A stretch of DNA of 64,000 bases from Curtobacterium sp. BH-2-1-1 (GCF_001806325.1 NZ_CP017580.1:1984001-2048000); one strand, 5' to 3'. Counted from the stretch's first letter, positions 28,030 through 37,496 are shown. Made by a program: numbers and translations. Notes: generated by a model not told the origin, from the sequence alone.

Positions 28030-28515
28030 ATGGCTCAGATCGCTGACTCCCTCGACCAGACCCCGGAGAGCTTCACCACGGAGAGCGCACCCGCCGCTTC
28101 CGAGGCCGCTCCCCGTCAGATCCTCAACGTCTCGGGCGGTGCCGTCGGGCGCCGCAAGGAGGCCATCGCACGCGTCCGTCTCGTCCCGGGCTCCGGCTCG
28201 TTCGTCGTGAACGGCCGCTCGCTCGAGGACTACTTCCCGAACAAGCTGCACCAGCAGCTCATCAACGACCCGTTCAAGGTGCTCGAGCTGCTCGGCGCCT
28301 ACGACGTCGTCGCTCGCATCACCGGTGGTGGCCCCTCGGGTCAGGCTGGTGCGCTCCGTCTCGCAATCGCCCGTTCGCTGAACGAGATCGACCGCGAGAA
28401 CAACCGCGCCACCCTCAAGAAGGCCGGCTTCCTCACCCGCGACGCCCGCGTCATCGAGCGCAAGAAGGCCGGTCTCAAGAAGGCCCGCAAGGCTTCGCAG
28501 TTCTCGAAGCGCTAG
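28030..28515 (+). CDS. rpsI: 30S ribosomal protein S9
   Basis: The protein has 161 residues; the first 35 form an acidic Thr/Ala/Glu-rich extension. The S9 core then begins with [39 protein letters not shown] and the C-terminal [12 protein letters not shown], which reaches the P-site tRNA, are diagnostic. glmM follows after 22 bases. Confidence 0.97.
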   Translation: MAQIADSLDQTPESFTTESAPAASEAAPRQILNVSGGAVGRRKEAIARVRLVPGSGSFVVNGRSLEDYFPNKLHQQLINDPFKVLELLGAYDVVARITGGGPSGQAGALRLAIARSLNEIDRENNRATLKKAGFLTRDARVIERKKAGLKKARKASQFSKR

Positions 28516-28537
28516 TCGTCACCGGCTGAAGATCGCA

Positions 28538-29911
28538 ATGCCGCGTCTGTTCGGTACCGACGGGGTTCGTGGTCTCGCCAACGGCGAGCTGACGGCCGCG
28601 CTCGCACTGGGTCTTGCCCAGGCGAGCGCGGCCGTCCTCACACACGGACACCACGCGGACGCCCGCCGGGCGTCCGGTCGACCGCGCCCTCGTGCGGTCC
28701 TCGCGCGCGACCCGCGCGTCTCCGGCGAGTTCCTCGGTGCCGCGGTCGCGGCCGGGCTCGCCTCCGCCGGCGTCGACGTACTCGACGCCGGGGTCATCCC
28801 CACCCCCGCTGCGGCGTTCCTCGTCGCGGACATCGACGCCGACTTCGGCGTGATGATCTCCGCGTCGCACAACCCCGCTCCCGACAACGGGATCAAGTTC
28901 TTCGCCACGGGCGGCCGGAAGCTCCCGGACGAGGTCGAGGACCGCATCGAAGCGGCCATGCACGACCACTCCGCACCGACCCCCACCGGTGGCGACGTCG
29001 GCCGGATCACCCGGTTCGCCGACGCCGAGGACCGCTACGTCGTCCACCTGCTCGGCACGCTGCCGCACCGGCTCGACGGCATCCACGTCGTGCTCGACTG
29101 CGCGAACGGCGCCGCCGCGGGTGTCTCGCCCGAGGTGTTCGTCAACGCCGGGGCCCGCGTGACCCTGATCGGTGCCGACCCGGACGGCATGAACATCAAC
29201 GACGGTGTCGGTTCCACCCACATCGACAACCTCGCCCGCGCGGTGCTCTCGCACGGTGCGGACGTCGGCATCGCCCACGACGGTGACGCGGACCGCTGTC
29301 TCGCGGTCGACGCCGCCGGCAACGCGATCGACGGCGACCAGATCATGGCGATCCTCGCGCTGTCGCTGCAGGAGCGCGGGCGCCTGGCGTCCGACACCCT
29401 CGTCGCGACGGTGATGTCGAACCTCGGGCTGAAGCGGGCCATGGCGGACGCGGGCATCACGATGCTCGAGACCGGTGTCGGCGACCGCTACGTCCTCGAG
29501 AAGATGACCGAGGGCGGGTACTCGCTCGGCGGCGAGCAGTCCGGCCACATCATCTTCAACGAGTTCGCGACCACCGGCGACGGCATCCTCACCGGGTTGC
29601 ACCTCGTCGCCGAGATGGCCCGGACGGGCAAGACGCTCGAGCAGCTCGCGTCGTGCATGACGGTGTTCCCGCAGGTGCTCGTGAACGTGCGCGGGGTGGA
29701 CCGGCACGGCCTGGCCGACCAGGGCGTGCAGGACGCCGTCGCCGCTGCGACCGCCGCACTCGGCGACGCGGGGCGCGTGCTGCTCCGGCCGTCCGGCACC
29801 GAGCCCGTCGTGCGGGTCATGGTCGAGGCGGCCTCCCAGGCCGATGCCGAGCGGATCGCCGAGGAGCTCGCGGCCGTGGTGCGCGAGCGCCTGGCGCTCG
29901 ACGCGGCGTAG
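28538..29911 (+). CDS. glmM: Phosphoglucosamine mutase
   Basis: The enzyme converts glucosamine-6-phosphate to glucosamine-1-phosphate for UDP-GlcNAc. It has 457 residues. The phosphoserine is S110 in [13 protein letters not shown], the metal loop is [10 protein letters not shown], the sugar loop is GGEQSGHII and the phosphate loop is [11 protein letters not shown]. Co-transcription with rplM-rpsI is common in actinobacteria. glmS, the preceding enzyme of the pathway, is 2 kb away in this window. Confidence 0.96.
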   Translation: MPRLFGTDGVRGLANGELTAALALGLAQASAAVLTHGHHADARRASGRPRPRAVLARDPRVSGEFLGAAVAAGLASAGVDVLDAGVIPTPAAAFLVADIDADFGVMISASHNPAPDNGIKFFATGGRKLPDEVEDRIEAAMHDHSAPTPTGGDVGRITRFADAEDRYVVHLLGTLPHRLDGIHVVLDCANGAAAGVSPEVFVNAGARVTLIGADPDGMNINDGVGSTHIDNLARAVLSHGADVGIAHDGDADRCLAVDAAGNAIDGDQIMAILALSLQERGRLASDTLVATVMSNLGLKRAMADAGITMLETGVGDRYVLEKMTEGGYSLGGEQSGHIIFNEFATTGDGILTGLHLVAEMARTGKTLEQLASCMTVFPQVLVNVRGVDRHGLADQGVQDAVAAATAALGDAGRVLLRPSGTEPVVRVMVEAASQADAERIAEELAAVVRERLALDAA

Positions 29912-29947
29912 GCGCGCGGCGCGCGCTGGCGCGCGCTCGCCCAACCA

Positions 29948-29989
29948 AAGCCCGTCGGAACCTCGCAGATGCGTGGTTCCGACGGACTT
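29948..29989. terminator. 15-bp hairpin between convergent glmM and coaA
   Basis: AAGCCCGTCGGAACC (29948-29962) pairs with 29975-29989, with one mismatch and a 12-base loop. It could terminate glmM. A second, larger dyad lies at 30063-30125 and would serve coaA. Confidence 0.65.
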
Positions 29990-30062
29990 CGCTTGTGCGG
30001 CGGCAGCTCGAGCCGCCCCGCGGCGGCGGCGCGCGGCGCCGGCCGCACCGGCCGAGCCGCGT

Positions 30063-30125
30063 CGAACCACGGATGCGACATCGCACCAGCCCCCGCGCCC
30101 GGTTCCACGTCGGATTCGTGGTTCG
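30063..30125. repeat. Large imperfect palindrome near the coaA end
   Basis: CGAACCACGGATGCGAC (30063-30079) pairs with 30109-30125 with two mismatches and a 29-base loop. It contains GAACCACGGAT, an 11-mer also found in the palindrome at 40582-40641. Confidence 0.5.
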
Positions 30126-30168
30126 GCGCAGCGCCCCGCGGCGCCCGCGCCGCCCCCACCCGCGCGCG

Positions 30169-31113
30169 TCAGATCTTGCGGAGCAACACCGACGACACCT
30201 TGTGGTCCGCCGCCTTCTTCAACACGAGGGTCGCCCGGGAGCGCGTCGGCAACACGTTCTCGATCAGGTTCGGCTCGTTGATCGCCCGCCACACCTCGGT
30301 CGCCGTCTGCACGGCATCCGACCGGGAGAGCGAGGCGAACCGGTGGAAGAACGAGTCGGGGCTCGCGAAGGCCTCTTCCTGCAGCGCGAGGAACCGGTCG
30401 ACGTACCAGGCCTCGATGTCCTTCGTCTTCGCGTCGACGTAGATCGTGAAGTCGAAGAGGTCGGACAACGCCAGCCGCCCGTGCACCGGCGGCGCGAGCA
30501 CGTTCAGGCCCTCGACGATGAGGATGTCCGGCTGTCGCACCACGATCTCGGCGTCCGGCACGATGTCGTACACGAGGTGCGAGTAGTACGGCGCACGGAC
30601 CTCGGTTGCCCCGCTCTTCACCTGGCTCACGAAGCGCAGCAGGGCCCGGCGGTCGTAGGACTCCGGGAAGCCCTTGCGGTCCATGATCCCGCGCCGCTCG
30701 AGCTCGGCGTTGGAGTAGAGGAACCCGTCGGTGGTCACGAGCTCCACGCGCGGGGTGTCCGGCCAGCGCTTCGTCAGCTCGCGCAGCAGTCGTGCGACGG
30801 TCGACTTGCCGACGGCGACCGACCCGGCGACACCGATCACGAACGGCGTCCGCCCGGCTCGGTCACCCAGGAAGGCCGACGTCGACGCGTGCAGGTTCCG
30901 TGCGCCCGCCGCGTAGAGCGTCAGCAGGCGGGACAGCGGCAGGTAGACCTCCTGCACCTCCTGCATGTCGAGGCGGTCACCGAGACCGCGCAGCTGCACG
31001 ATCTCCGTCTCGGTGAGGGACAGGTGCTCCTTCGGAGCGAGCTGCGCCCACTCGCCACGCGGGATCTCCACGAAGGGGGTCGGGTGCGCGACGGTGGTCT
31101 CCGGGATCGGCAT
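30169..31113 (-). CDS. coaA: Pantothenate kinase, type I
   Basis: The enzyme phosphorylates pantothenate in the first step of CoA synthesis and is normally inhibited by CoA. It has 314 residues, the usual length. The P-loop [12 protein letters not shown] is at about 94-105; [14 protein letters not shown] near the N-terminus and [20 protein letters not shown] are typical of type I. A TACGCT lies seven bases before the start, the leaderless arrangement. A repeat-based hairpin (31133-31180) separates it from the peroxidase gene upstream. Confidence 0.95.
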   Translation of the reverse strand: MPIPETTVAHPTPFVEIPRGEWAQLAPKEHLSLTETEIVQLRGLGDRLDMQEVQEVYLPLSRLLTLYAAGARNLHASTSAFLGDRAGRTPFVIGVAGSVAVGKSTVARLLRELTKRWPDTPRVELVTTDGFLYSNAELERRGIMDRKGFPESYDRRALLRFVSQVKSGATEVRAPYYSHLVYDIVPDAEIVVRQPDILIVEGLNVLAPPVHGRLALSDLFDFTIYVDAKTKDIEAWYVDRFLALQEEAFASPDSFFHRFASLSRSDAVQTATEVWRAINEPNLIENVLPTRSRATLVLKKAADHKVSSVLLRKI

Positions 31114-31120
31114 GGGAACG

Positions 31121-31126
31121 AGCGTA
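31121..31126 (-). promoter_or_regulatory. -10 element TACGCT, 7 bases before coaA
   Basis: Reverse-strand hexamer with leaderless spacing to ATG 31113. Confidence 0.45.
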
Positions 31127-31132
31127 CAGACG

Positions 31133-31180
31133 GGAGGCGCGGATCACGTGAGCCGACCGGCTCGCGTGATCCGCGCCTCC
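31133..31180. terminator. Long hairpin made from the GGAGGCGCGG repeat
   Basis: GGAGGCGCGGATCACG (31133-31148) pairs perfectly with 31165-31180, and GAGCCG/CGGCTC inside extends the stem after one mismatch. It lies downstream of the reverse-strand peroxidase gene. Confidence 0.75.
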
Positions 31181-31215
31181 AGTCCGACGTCCGCGCCCCG
31201 GCCCGGCGTGCCCGA

Positions 31216-31701
31216 TCAGGCGGGCAGCGCCGCCTCGATCGCGGCGATCACCTGCGGTGCATCCGGCTTCGTCGTCGGGCGGAACCGCGTGACCGTGCCG
31301 TCCGGGGCGACCAGGAACTTCTCGAAGTTCCACGTGACCCGTCCGGCCTTGCCGTCGGCGTCCGGGGTCTCCTTGAGCGCCTGGTAGAGCGGGTGGGCGC
31401 TCTTGCCGTTCACCTTGACCTTCTCGGACATCGGGAAGGTGACGCCCCACGTGGTGGAGCAGTACTCGTCGATCGCCTCGGACGAGCCGAGCTCCTGCAG
31501 GAATTGGTTGCTCGGGAAGCCCAGGACCGTGAAGCCGCGGGGCCCGTACTCCTTCTGGAGCGCCTCGAGCTGCTCGTACTGCGGAGCGAGGCCACAGCGC
31601 GACGCGACGTTCACGACGAGCACCGCCTTGTCCGCGAACGCCCCGAACGTGGTGTCCTCACCGTGCAGCGTCGTGATCGCGATGTCGTCGAAGCGTCCCA
31701 T
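31216..31701 (-). CDS. Glutathione peroxidase-family thiol peroxidase
   Basis: The protein has 161 residues. The peroxidatic cysteine is C36 in VNVASRCGLAPQYEQLEAL, Q66 is in GFPSNQF and W124 in TWNFEKF, the conserved active-site set. It has cysteine, not selenocysteine, and like most bacterial members is expected to use thioredoxin. An alternative start at 31773 would run into the divergent glmS promoter. A TAACGT lies seven bases before ATG 31701. Confidence 0.92.
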   Translation of the reverse strand: MGRFDDIAITTLHGEDTTFGAFADKAVLVVNVASRCGLAPQYEQLEALQKEYGPRGFTVLGFPSNQFLQELGSSEAIDEYCSTTWGVTFPMSEKVKVNGKSAHPLYQALKETPDADGKAGRVTWNFEKFLVAPDGTVTRFRPTTKPDAPQVIAAIEAALPA

Positions 31702-31708
31702 GTCCCAA

Positions 31709-31714
31709 ACGTTA
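31709..31714 (-). promoter_or_regulatory. -10 element TAACGT, 7 bases before the peroxidase gene
   Basis: Reverse-strand hexamer, part of a 70-base divergent promoter region shared with glmS. Confidence 0.45.
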
Positions 31715-31758
31715 TCCCCAGCCCTGCTGGTTCGCAGGGTCGTCGTCCAGCCAGACCG

Positions 31759-31764
31759 TAGGAT
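31759..31764 (+). promoter_or_regulatory. -10 element TAGGAT, 7 bases before glmS
   Basis: Leaderless spacing to ATG 31772, so there is no room for a glmS ribozyme. Confidence 0.55.
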
Positions 31765-31771
31765 CGTCCCC

Positions 31772-33619
31772 ATGTGTGGAATCGTCGGCTACGTCGGCAG
31801 CAACAGCAGCCAGGACGTCCTCCTCGGTGGTCTCCGTCGGCTCGAGTACCGCGGCTACGACTCGGCGGGCATCGCCGTCGTGGACGGGTCGCACGAGCTC
31901 GCATCGGCGAAGAAGGCGGGCAAGCTCCAGGCCCTCGTGGACGAGCTGGAATCGCACCCCATCGCCGACGGCGGGACGGGCATCGGCCACACCCGCTGGG
32001 CGACCCACGGTGGCCCGACCGACGGCAACGCGCACCCGCACCTGGCCGACGGCGGCAAGCTCGCCCTCATCCACAACGGCATCATCGAGAACTTCTCCGA
32101 GCTCCGCGCCGGGCTCGAGGCCGAGGGCGTCGCGTTCCTCAGCGAAACCGACTCCGAGGTCGCGGCACACCTCGTCGCCCGGTCGTTCCGCGCGACGGGT
32201 GACCTGACCGCCGCCATGCAGCAGGCCGTGCAGCGGCTCGAAGGGGCGTTCACGCTCCTCGTCGTGCACGCCGACCAGCCCGGTGTCGTCGTCGGCGCCC
32301 GTCGCAACTCCCCCCTCGTGGTCGGCCTCGGCGACGGCGAGAACTTCATGGGCTCGGACGTGGCCGCGTTCGTCGCCTACACGCAGCGCGCCCTCGCCAT
32401 CGGGCAGGACGAGATCGCCACGATCCGCCCCGACGGCGTCGACGTCATCCACTTCGACGGCACCCCGGCATCACCGAGCGAGTTCGAGGTGAACTGGGAC
32501 GCCTCGGCGGCCGACAAGGGCGGCTGGACCTCGTTCATGGCGAAGGAGATCAGCGAGGAGCCCGAGGCCGTCGCCAAGACGATCCTCGGCCGCGTGCACG
32601 ACGGCGCCGTGACGCTGACGGACCTCGACCCGATCGCCGACCGCCTCGCGCAGGTCGACCGGGTCATCGTAATCGCCTGCGGCACCGCGGCCTACGCCGG
32701 CATCCTCGGCAAGTACGCGATCGAGCAGTGGGCCCGCGTCCCGGTCGAGGTCGAGCTCGCGCACGAGTTCCGCTACCGCGACCCGGTGCTGAACGACCGC
32801 ACGCTGGTCGTCTCGATCAGCCAGTCCGGCGAGACCATGGACACGCTCATGGCCGTGAAGTACGCCCGCGAGCAGGGCGCCCAGGTCCTGTCGATCTGCA
32901 ACACCCAGGGCGCCACGATCCCCCGCGAGTCCGACGCCGTGATCTACACGCACGCCGGGCCCGAGGTCGCCGTCGCGTCGACCAAGGCGTTCATCGCGCA
33001 GGGCGTCGCGCTCTACCTGCTCGGGCTGCACCTCGCCACGCTGCGGGGCACGCTCACGGCCGAGCAGATCGCCGAGCAGGTCGCCGAGCTCGAGGGCCTC
33101 GCACCGAAGCTGCAGCAGACCATCGACGACGCGTCCGGCATCAAGGACCTCGCCCGCTGGATGGCCGACACCCGGAGCGTCCTCTTCCTCGGCCGCCACG
33201 TCGGCTACCCGATCGCGCTCGAGGGTGCCCTCAAGCTCAAGGAACTCGCGTACATCCACGCCGAGGGCTTCGCCGCCGGTGAGCTCAAGCACGGCCCGAT
33301 CGCCCTGATCGAGCCGGGGCAGATCGTCTTCGTGATCGTCCCGTCGCCGCGCGACCCACGGTCGCTGCACCCCAAGGTCGTCTCGAACATCCAGGAGATC
33401 CGCGCCCGCGGCGCCCGGGTGATCGCGATCGCGGAAGAGGGCGACGCCGCCGTGCTGCCCTTCGCCGACGAGGTGCTGCGCATCCCGCTCGCGACGCCGC
33501 TGTTCGAGCCGCTGCTCGCGGTCGCACCGCTGCACATGTTCGGTATGGAGCTCGCCGCGGCCAAGGGCCTCGACGTCGACCAGCCGCGCAACCTCGCGAA
33601 GTCGGTCACCGTCGAGTAG
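31772..33619 (+). CDS. glmS: Glutamine-fructose-6-phosphate aminotransferase
   Basis: The enzyme makes glucosamine-6-phosphate. From ATG 31772 it has 615 residues. The N-terminal nucleophile is in MCGIVGYVG, and GHTRWATHGGPTDGNAHPH is the glutaminase signature. Two SIS domains follow with SISQSGETMDTLMA and GPEVAVASTKAFIAQ, and the C-terminal KSVTVE is invariant. Upstream codons in frame (to 31403) are antisense to the peroxidase gene. acpS follows seven bases later, starting a run with the racemases. Confidence 0.97.
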   Translation: MCGIVGYVGSNSSQDVLLGGLRRLEYRGYDSAGIAVVDGSHELASAKKAGKLQALVDELESHPIADGGTGIGHTRWATHGGPTDGNAHPHLADGGKLALIHNGIIENFSELRAGLEAEGVAFLSETDSEVAAHLVARSFRATGDLTAAMQQAVQRLEGAFTLLVVHADQPGVVVGARRNSPLVVGLGDGENFMGSDVAAFVAYTQRALAIGQDEIATIRPDGVDVIHFDGTPASPSEFEVNWDASAADKGGWTSFMAKEISEEPEAVAKTILGRVHDGAVTLTDLDPIADRLAQVDRVIVIACGTAAYAGILGKYAIEQWARVPVEVELAHEFRYRDPVLNDRTLVVSISQSGETMDTLMAVKYAREQGAQVLSICNTQGATIPRESDAVIYTHAGPEVAVASTKAFIAQGVALYLLGLHLATLRGTLTAEQIAEQVAELEGLAPKLQQTIDDASGIKDLARWMADTRSVLFLGRHVGYPIALEGALKLKELAYIHAEGFAAGELKHGPIALIEPGQIVFVIVPSPRDPRSLHPKVVSNIQEIRARGARVIAIAEEGDAAVLPFADEVLRIPLATPLFEPLLAVAPLHMFGMELAAAKGLDVDQPRNLAKSVTVE

Positions 33620-33626
33620 TCGCACG

Positions 33627-34007
33627 ATGATCATCGGCATCGGTGTCGACGTGGTCGACCTGGAACGGTTCGAGCGGGTGCTCGACCGGACGCCCGCGAT
33701 GCGCACGCGCCTCTTCACCTCGTCGGAGCTCGTCCGCGACGGGGAACCCCGGCCGATCGCGTCGCTGGCCGCGCGGTTCGCGGCGAAGGAAGCGCTGATC
33801 AAGGCGTTCGGGTCGAGCGCCGGGCTGAGCTGGCAGGACCTCGAGGTCGTCTCCGACGACCAGCGGAACCCGTCGCTGACGCTGCGCCAGGGGGCGCGCC
33901 AGGTGGCGGACGGGCGCGGGGTGACGAGCGTGCACCTCTCGCTCTCGCACGACGGAGGGATCGCGACGGCGTTCGTGGTCCTCGAAGGAACAGGGGAATC
34001 TGCGTGA
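33627..34007 (+). CDS. acpS: Holo-acyl carrier protein synthase
   Basis: The 126-residue enzyme transfers 4'-phosphopantetheine from CoA to acyl carrier protein. IIGIGVDVVDLERFERVL carries the catalytic aspartate, and ASLAARFAAKEALIKAFG the magnesium-binding glutamate and lysine. The stop overlaps the next start by four bases. Confidence 0.96.
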   Translation: MIIGIGVDVVDLERFERVLDRTPAMRTRLFTSSELVRDGEPRPIASLAARFAAKEALIKAFGSSAGLSWQDLEVVSDDQRNPSLTLRQGARQVADGRGVTSVHLSLSHDGGIATAFVVLEGTGESA

Positions 34008-35107
34008 GCGCGTTCACCGGCATCACGGTCGATCGGGAGGCGCTGATCGCCAACTACGCGACCGTCGCCGAACAGGTGGCTCCGTCCGGCGTCATCGCGG
34101 TCGTCAAGGCCAACGGCTACGGCCACGGCGCAGCGGAGTCCGCGCAGGCCTTCGTGGACGCCGGCGCGGAGTGGCTCGGCGTCGCGGACATCGACGAGGG
34201 GATCGCCCTCCGTCACGCCGGCATCGACGAGGGCGTCCGGATCCTGGCGTGGCTGCACGCCCCCGACGAGGACTTCCGACGCGCCGCGCAGTACGGCATC
34301 ACCCCGGCGGTCTCGAGCGTCGACCAGCTCTCCGCCGCCGCCGACTCCGAGGTCCCCGCGGTGCACATCTGCGTCGACACCGGCCTGAGCCGCAACGGCG
34401 CGGTCGAGTCCGAGTGGTCCGAGCTCTTCGCCACCGCCGGTCGCCTGGCCCGCAGCGGCAACCGCACCCGCATCGAAGGCCTCATGTCGCACCTGGCGAA
34501 CGCCTCCCGTGCCGACGACCTCGACCAGGACGCTGCCCTCAAGCGGGCGCTCGACGGTCTCGCTGCGAACGGCATCGTTCCCGACATGGTGCACCTCGCC
34601 GCCAGCGCCGCGAGCCTCGCCGTCGCGGAGACCCGGCACGACGTCGCCCGGGTCGGCCTCGCGCTGTACGGCCTCAGCCCGTTCCCCGACCGCACCTCGG
34701 CCGACCTCGGGCTCCGCCCCGCGATGCGCGTGACCGCCGCGGTCCTCCGGACGGTCCCGGTCCGCGCGGGCGAGGGCGTCAGCTACGGCTACACCTGGCG
34801 TGCGACGACGGACACCCGGCTCGCCGTGATCGGGCTCGGGTACGCGGATGGCTTCGACCGCGACTTCGGCAACCGCGTCTCGGTACGGATCGGCGACCGC
34901 ACCTTCCCGGTCGTCGGTCGCGTGGCGATGAACGCCATGCACGTCGACATCGGCGACGCCGACGTCCGGATCGGCGACGAGGCCGTGCTCTGGGGCGACC
35001 CGGCGAACGGCGACCCCGCGGTCGAGGACTGGGCCGCCGCAGTCGGCACGATCAACTACGAGGTGGTCGCCCGGGTCGGCCGCAGCGTCGAACGGAGGAC
35101 CTCGTGA
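34004..35107 (+). CDS. alr: Alanine racemase-family enzyme, copy 1
   Basis: This is a fold-type III PLP enzyme of 367 residues that interconverts L- and D-alanine in cell-wall synthesis. The PLP lysine is K35 (VVKANGYGHG), and the catalytic tyrosine is Y261 (GVSYGYTW). DVARVGLALYGL supplies the arginine that holds the PLP ring nitrogen. It departs from canonical Alr in places: the usual carbamylated lysine is C123 (HICVDTGLSR), GYADGxPR reads GYADGFDR, and MDQ reads MNA. It starts with GTG, four bases inside acpS, and its own stop overlaps a second racemase gene. It could have a changed substrate. Confidence 0.85.
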   Translation: MSAFTGITVDREALIANYATVAEQVAPSGVIAVVKANGYGHGAAESAQAFVDAGAEWLGVADIDEGIALRHAGIDEGVRILAWLHAPDEDFRRAAQYGITPAVSSVDQLSAAADSEVPAVHICVDTGLSRNGAVESEWSELFATAGRLARSGNRTRIEGLMSHLANASRADDLDQDAALKRALDGLAANGIVPDMVHLAASAASLAVAETRHDVARVGLALYGLSPFPDRTSADLGLRPAMRVTAAVLRTVPVRAGEGVSYGYTWRATTDTRLAVIGLGYADGFDRDFGNRVSVRIGDRTFPVVGRVAMNAMHVDIGDADVRIGDEAVLWGDPANGDPAVEDWAAAVGTINYEVVARVGRSVERRTS

Positions 35108-36264
35108 ACGCGCCGCTGCGCCGAGCCCAGATCGACCTCGACGCCTACCGCGCCAACCTCGACCTGGTCCGCGAGTGGATGGACCCGGTCGAGCTGATGG
35201 CGATCATGAAGGCCGACGCCTACGGGCACGGCCTCGAGCCGATCGCCCTCGCCGCGGTGGACGCGGGCATCCGGTGGATCGGCGTGCTCACGGTCCCCGC
35301 GGCCCTGCGTCTGCGGTCGATCGGCGTCGGCGAGGACGTCCACCTCTTCACGTGGCAGCACGACCCCGCGCTGGACTTCCGCGACGCGATCGACTCCGCC
35401 GTCGACCTCGGCGTCTCGAACGTGCCGGAGCTGCAGCGGGTGATCGACGCCGTCGACCAGCGTCCCGCCCGGGTGCACCTCGGCTTCGACTCCGGCCTGC
35501 ACCGCGACGGTTCGACGCCGGACCACTGGCCCGCCCTCGTGACCCTCGCCCGTGACGCCCAGCGTGACGGACGCATCGAGGTCGTGGCCGCCTACACGCA
35601 CCTCGCCGAGTCCTCCGACGACGAGGACGCCTCCGCCGTGGCGCTCTTCGACGACGCGGTCGAGCAGGCCGACGACCTCGGGCTCGACATCCCGACGGAG
35701 CACGTCGCCGCCTCGCTCGCCGGGCTCGAGCGCAAGGAGTTCCGCAAGGACATGGTCCGGATGGGCGCGAACCTGTTCGGCATCCCCGGTGCCGACGGCG
35801 TCTCGGCGGCCGACCTCGGCCTCGAGCCCGTGATGACCCTGACCGCGTCGGTCGCGAAGACGAAGCGCGTGCCCGTCGACACCGGTGTCTCGTACGACTA
35901 CACGTACCGCACCACCGCCGAGACCACCCTCGCGCTCGTCCCGGTCGGCTACGCGGACGGCGTCCCGCGGCTCGCACAGGGCCGCATCGAGGTCGCGATC
36001 GGCGGCACGCGCTACCCGATCGCCGGTCGCGTCGCGATGGACCAGTTCCTCGTGGACGTCGGCGACGACGACGTCCGGGTCGGTGACACCGTCGTGCTGT
36101 TCGGCACGGGTGAGCACGACGAGATGACGGTCCTCGAGTGGGGCGACGCGCTCGGCACCATCGGTGAGGAGATCGTCTGCCGGATCGGCACCCGGGTGCC
36201 CCGCGTCTACGAAGGGCACCGGGTCGAGGGCCACGTCGCCGAGTACCTCCGGGGCGAACGGTGA
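35104..36264 (+). CDS. alr: Alanine racemase-family enzyme, copy 2
   Basis: The protein has 386 residues in the same fold-type III family, from GTG 35104 overlapping the previous stop. PLP lysine K36 lies in AIMKADAYGHG, the canonical form; the catalytic tyrosine is Y264 (GVSYDYTY). GYADGVPR and GRVAMDQFLVDVG keep the standard motifs, so this copy looks the more orthodox. The usual carbamylated lysine is replaced by G127 (HLGFDSGLHRDG). The two proteins resemble each other along their length, but clearly differ. D-alanine supply is expected of at least one; the other may act on another amino acid. Confidence 0.85.
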   Translation: MNAPLRRAQIDLDAYRANLDLVREWMDPVELMAIMKADAYGHGLEPIALAAVDAGIRWIGVLTVPAALRLRSIGVGEDVHLFTWQHDPALDFRDAIDSAVDLGVSNVPELQRVIDAVDQRPARVHLGFDSGLHRDGSTPDHWPALVTLARDAQRDGRIEVVAAYTHLAESSDDEDASAVALFDDAVEQADDLGLDIPTEHVAASLAGLERKEFRKDMVRMGANLFGIPGADGVSAADLGLEPVMTLTASVAKTKRVPVDTGVSYDYTYRTTAETTLALVPVGYADGVPRLAQGRIEVAIGGTRYPIAGRVAMDQFLVDVGDDDVRVGDTVVLFGTGEHDEMTVLEWGDALGTIGEEIVCRIGTRVPRVYEGHRVEGHVAEYLRGER

Positions 36265-36785
36265 CCGACTCCCACGTGCTGCTCGACACCACCGCCCGGA
36301 CCACCGAGGAGATGGGTGCACTCGGTGCTCGGCTCGCGGCCGTCCTCCGTGCCGGTGACCTCGTCGTCCTGACCGGTCCGCTCGGCGCCGGCAAGACCAC
36401 CCTGACCCGAGGGCTCGGCGCAGCGCTCGGCGCCCGCGGGCAGGTCTCGAGCCCGACGTTCGTCCTCGCCCGGACACACCCGACCTCGGTCGGGCCGGAC
36501 CTGGTGCACGTGGACGCCTACCGGCTGTCCGACCCGGTGGAGCTCGACGACCTCGACCTCGACTGGGACGCCTCGATCGTCGTCGTCGAGTGGGGGCGTG
36601 GGTTCGTCGACGGCATCTCGGACAGCGTCCTCGACGTCGAGATCGTCCGCGCGACCGGTGCCGACGACGCGGTTGCCGGTGACGACAGCACCCCGGACGA
36701 CCTCGACCCGGACGACGTCCCCGACGAGCCGCGCCGTGTGGTCGTCACCGCCTCCGGCCCACGCTGGGCGGACGCCGTCCTCTGA
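36261..36785 (+). CDS. tsaE: tRNA t6A biosynthesis ATPase TsaE
   Basis: The protein has 174 residues; TsaE drives the TsaB-TsaD complex that attaches threonylcarbamoyl to A37 of tRNA. Walker A LTGPLGAGKTTLTRGLG is at about 37-52. SSPTFVLARTH and VHVDAYRLSDPVELDDLDL are the family signatures, and VVEWGRG follows. A 20-residue Asp/Pro-rich insert (DDSTPDDLDPDDVPDE) lies before the last strand. The GTG start overlaps the racemase stop. Confidence 0.95.
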   Translation: MTDSHVLLDTTARTTEEMGALGARLAAVLRAGDLVVLTGPLGAGKTTLTRGLGAALGARGQVSSPTFVLARTHPTSVGPDLVHVDAYRLSDPVELDDLDLDWDASIVVVEWGRGFVDGISDSVLDVEIVRATGADDAVAGDDSTPDDLDPDDVPDEPRRVVVTASGPRWADAVL

Positions 36786-36829
36786 CCCTGCGGTCTGCCG
36801 CCGTCCAGCCGCCCTCGCGAAGATGCAGT

Positions 36830-37429
36830 GTGCCGACGCTCATCGTGACCGCCCACCCCGACCCCGACTCGTTGACCCACCACGTCGCGCAACGACTGCG
36901 GGGCGCGTTGCCCGAGGGGACGGCGGAGATCGCCGACCTCGCCGCCGAGGGCTTCGACCCGCGCTTCACCCTCGCCGACCGCCACACCTACCGGACCGGC
37001 GAGGACGCCCCGACGGACGTCGTCACCGAACAGCGGCGCATCGACCGGGCCACCGACCTCGTCCTGGTGTTCCCGGTCTGGTGGTGGTCGCTGCCGGCGC
37101 TGCTGAAGGGGTGGATCGACCGTGTCTTCGTGAACGGGTGGGCGTTCGACGTCGGCGGCGACGCGGGCATGCGCCGGAACCTCGGTCGGCTCACCGTCCA
37201 CCTCGTGCCCGTCGCCGGGGACGATGCCGGTGTCTACGACCGGCACGGGTACCGCGAGGCGCTGCGGACCCAGATCGAGCACGGCGTCATCGACTTCTGC
37301 GGAGCGCGCCGCGGTGCCACCGTCTTCGTGCACGAGTCCGAGCACGAGGACCCGGCGGTCCGCGAACGAGGAGTCGCCGCTGCCGTCGAGGATGTCCGGC
37401 GCGCGGTCGTCCGGGACGACGAGCACTGA
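36830..37429 (+). CDS. NAD(P)H-dependent flavodoxin-fold oxidoreductase (quinone reductase type)
   Basis: The 199-residue protein belongs to the NQO1/KefF/MdaB group. LIVTAHPDPDSLTHHVAQRL binds FMN/FAD phosphate, VLVFPVWWWSLPALLKGWIDRVFVNGWAF is the family signature (split by the flavin contact PVWWW), and the rest is an alternating alpha-beta fold. It probably reduces quinones by two electrons; physiological substrate unknown. It sits between tsaE and tsaB with no obvious functional link. The start is GTG. Confidence 0.82.
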   Translation: MPTLIVTAHPDPDSLTHHVAQRLRGALPEGTAEIADLAAEGFDPRFTLADRHTYRTGEDAPTDVVTEQRRIDRATDLVLVFPVWWWSLPALLKGWIDRVFVNGWAFDVGGDAGMRRNLGRLTVHLVPVAGDDAGVYDRHGYREALRTQIEHGVIDFCGARRGATVFVHESEHEDPAVRERGVAAAVEDVRRAVVRDDEH

Positions 37430-37484
37430 CCGGGACCGCCACCAGAGCGGCGCTCGATCGGCATCGAGCAACCGCGCCGCCGCT

Positions 37485-37490
37485 TACGAT
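37485..37490 (+). promoter_or_regulatory. -10 element TACGAT, 6 bases before tsaB
   Basis: Leaderless spacing to GTG 37497. GCTCGAT-CGGC-ATCGAGC (37452-37469), a perfect 7-bp dyad, lies over the -35 zone and may be an operator or the end of the preceding transcript. Confidence 0.5.
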
Positions 37491-37496
37491 GGGACC

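Noticed and set aside
31765..31771. glmS ribozyme upstream of glmS
   Set aside because: The -10 TAGGAT is seven bases from the ATG and a divergent gene starts 70 bases away, so no room exists. Actinobacteria do not normally use it.
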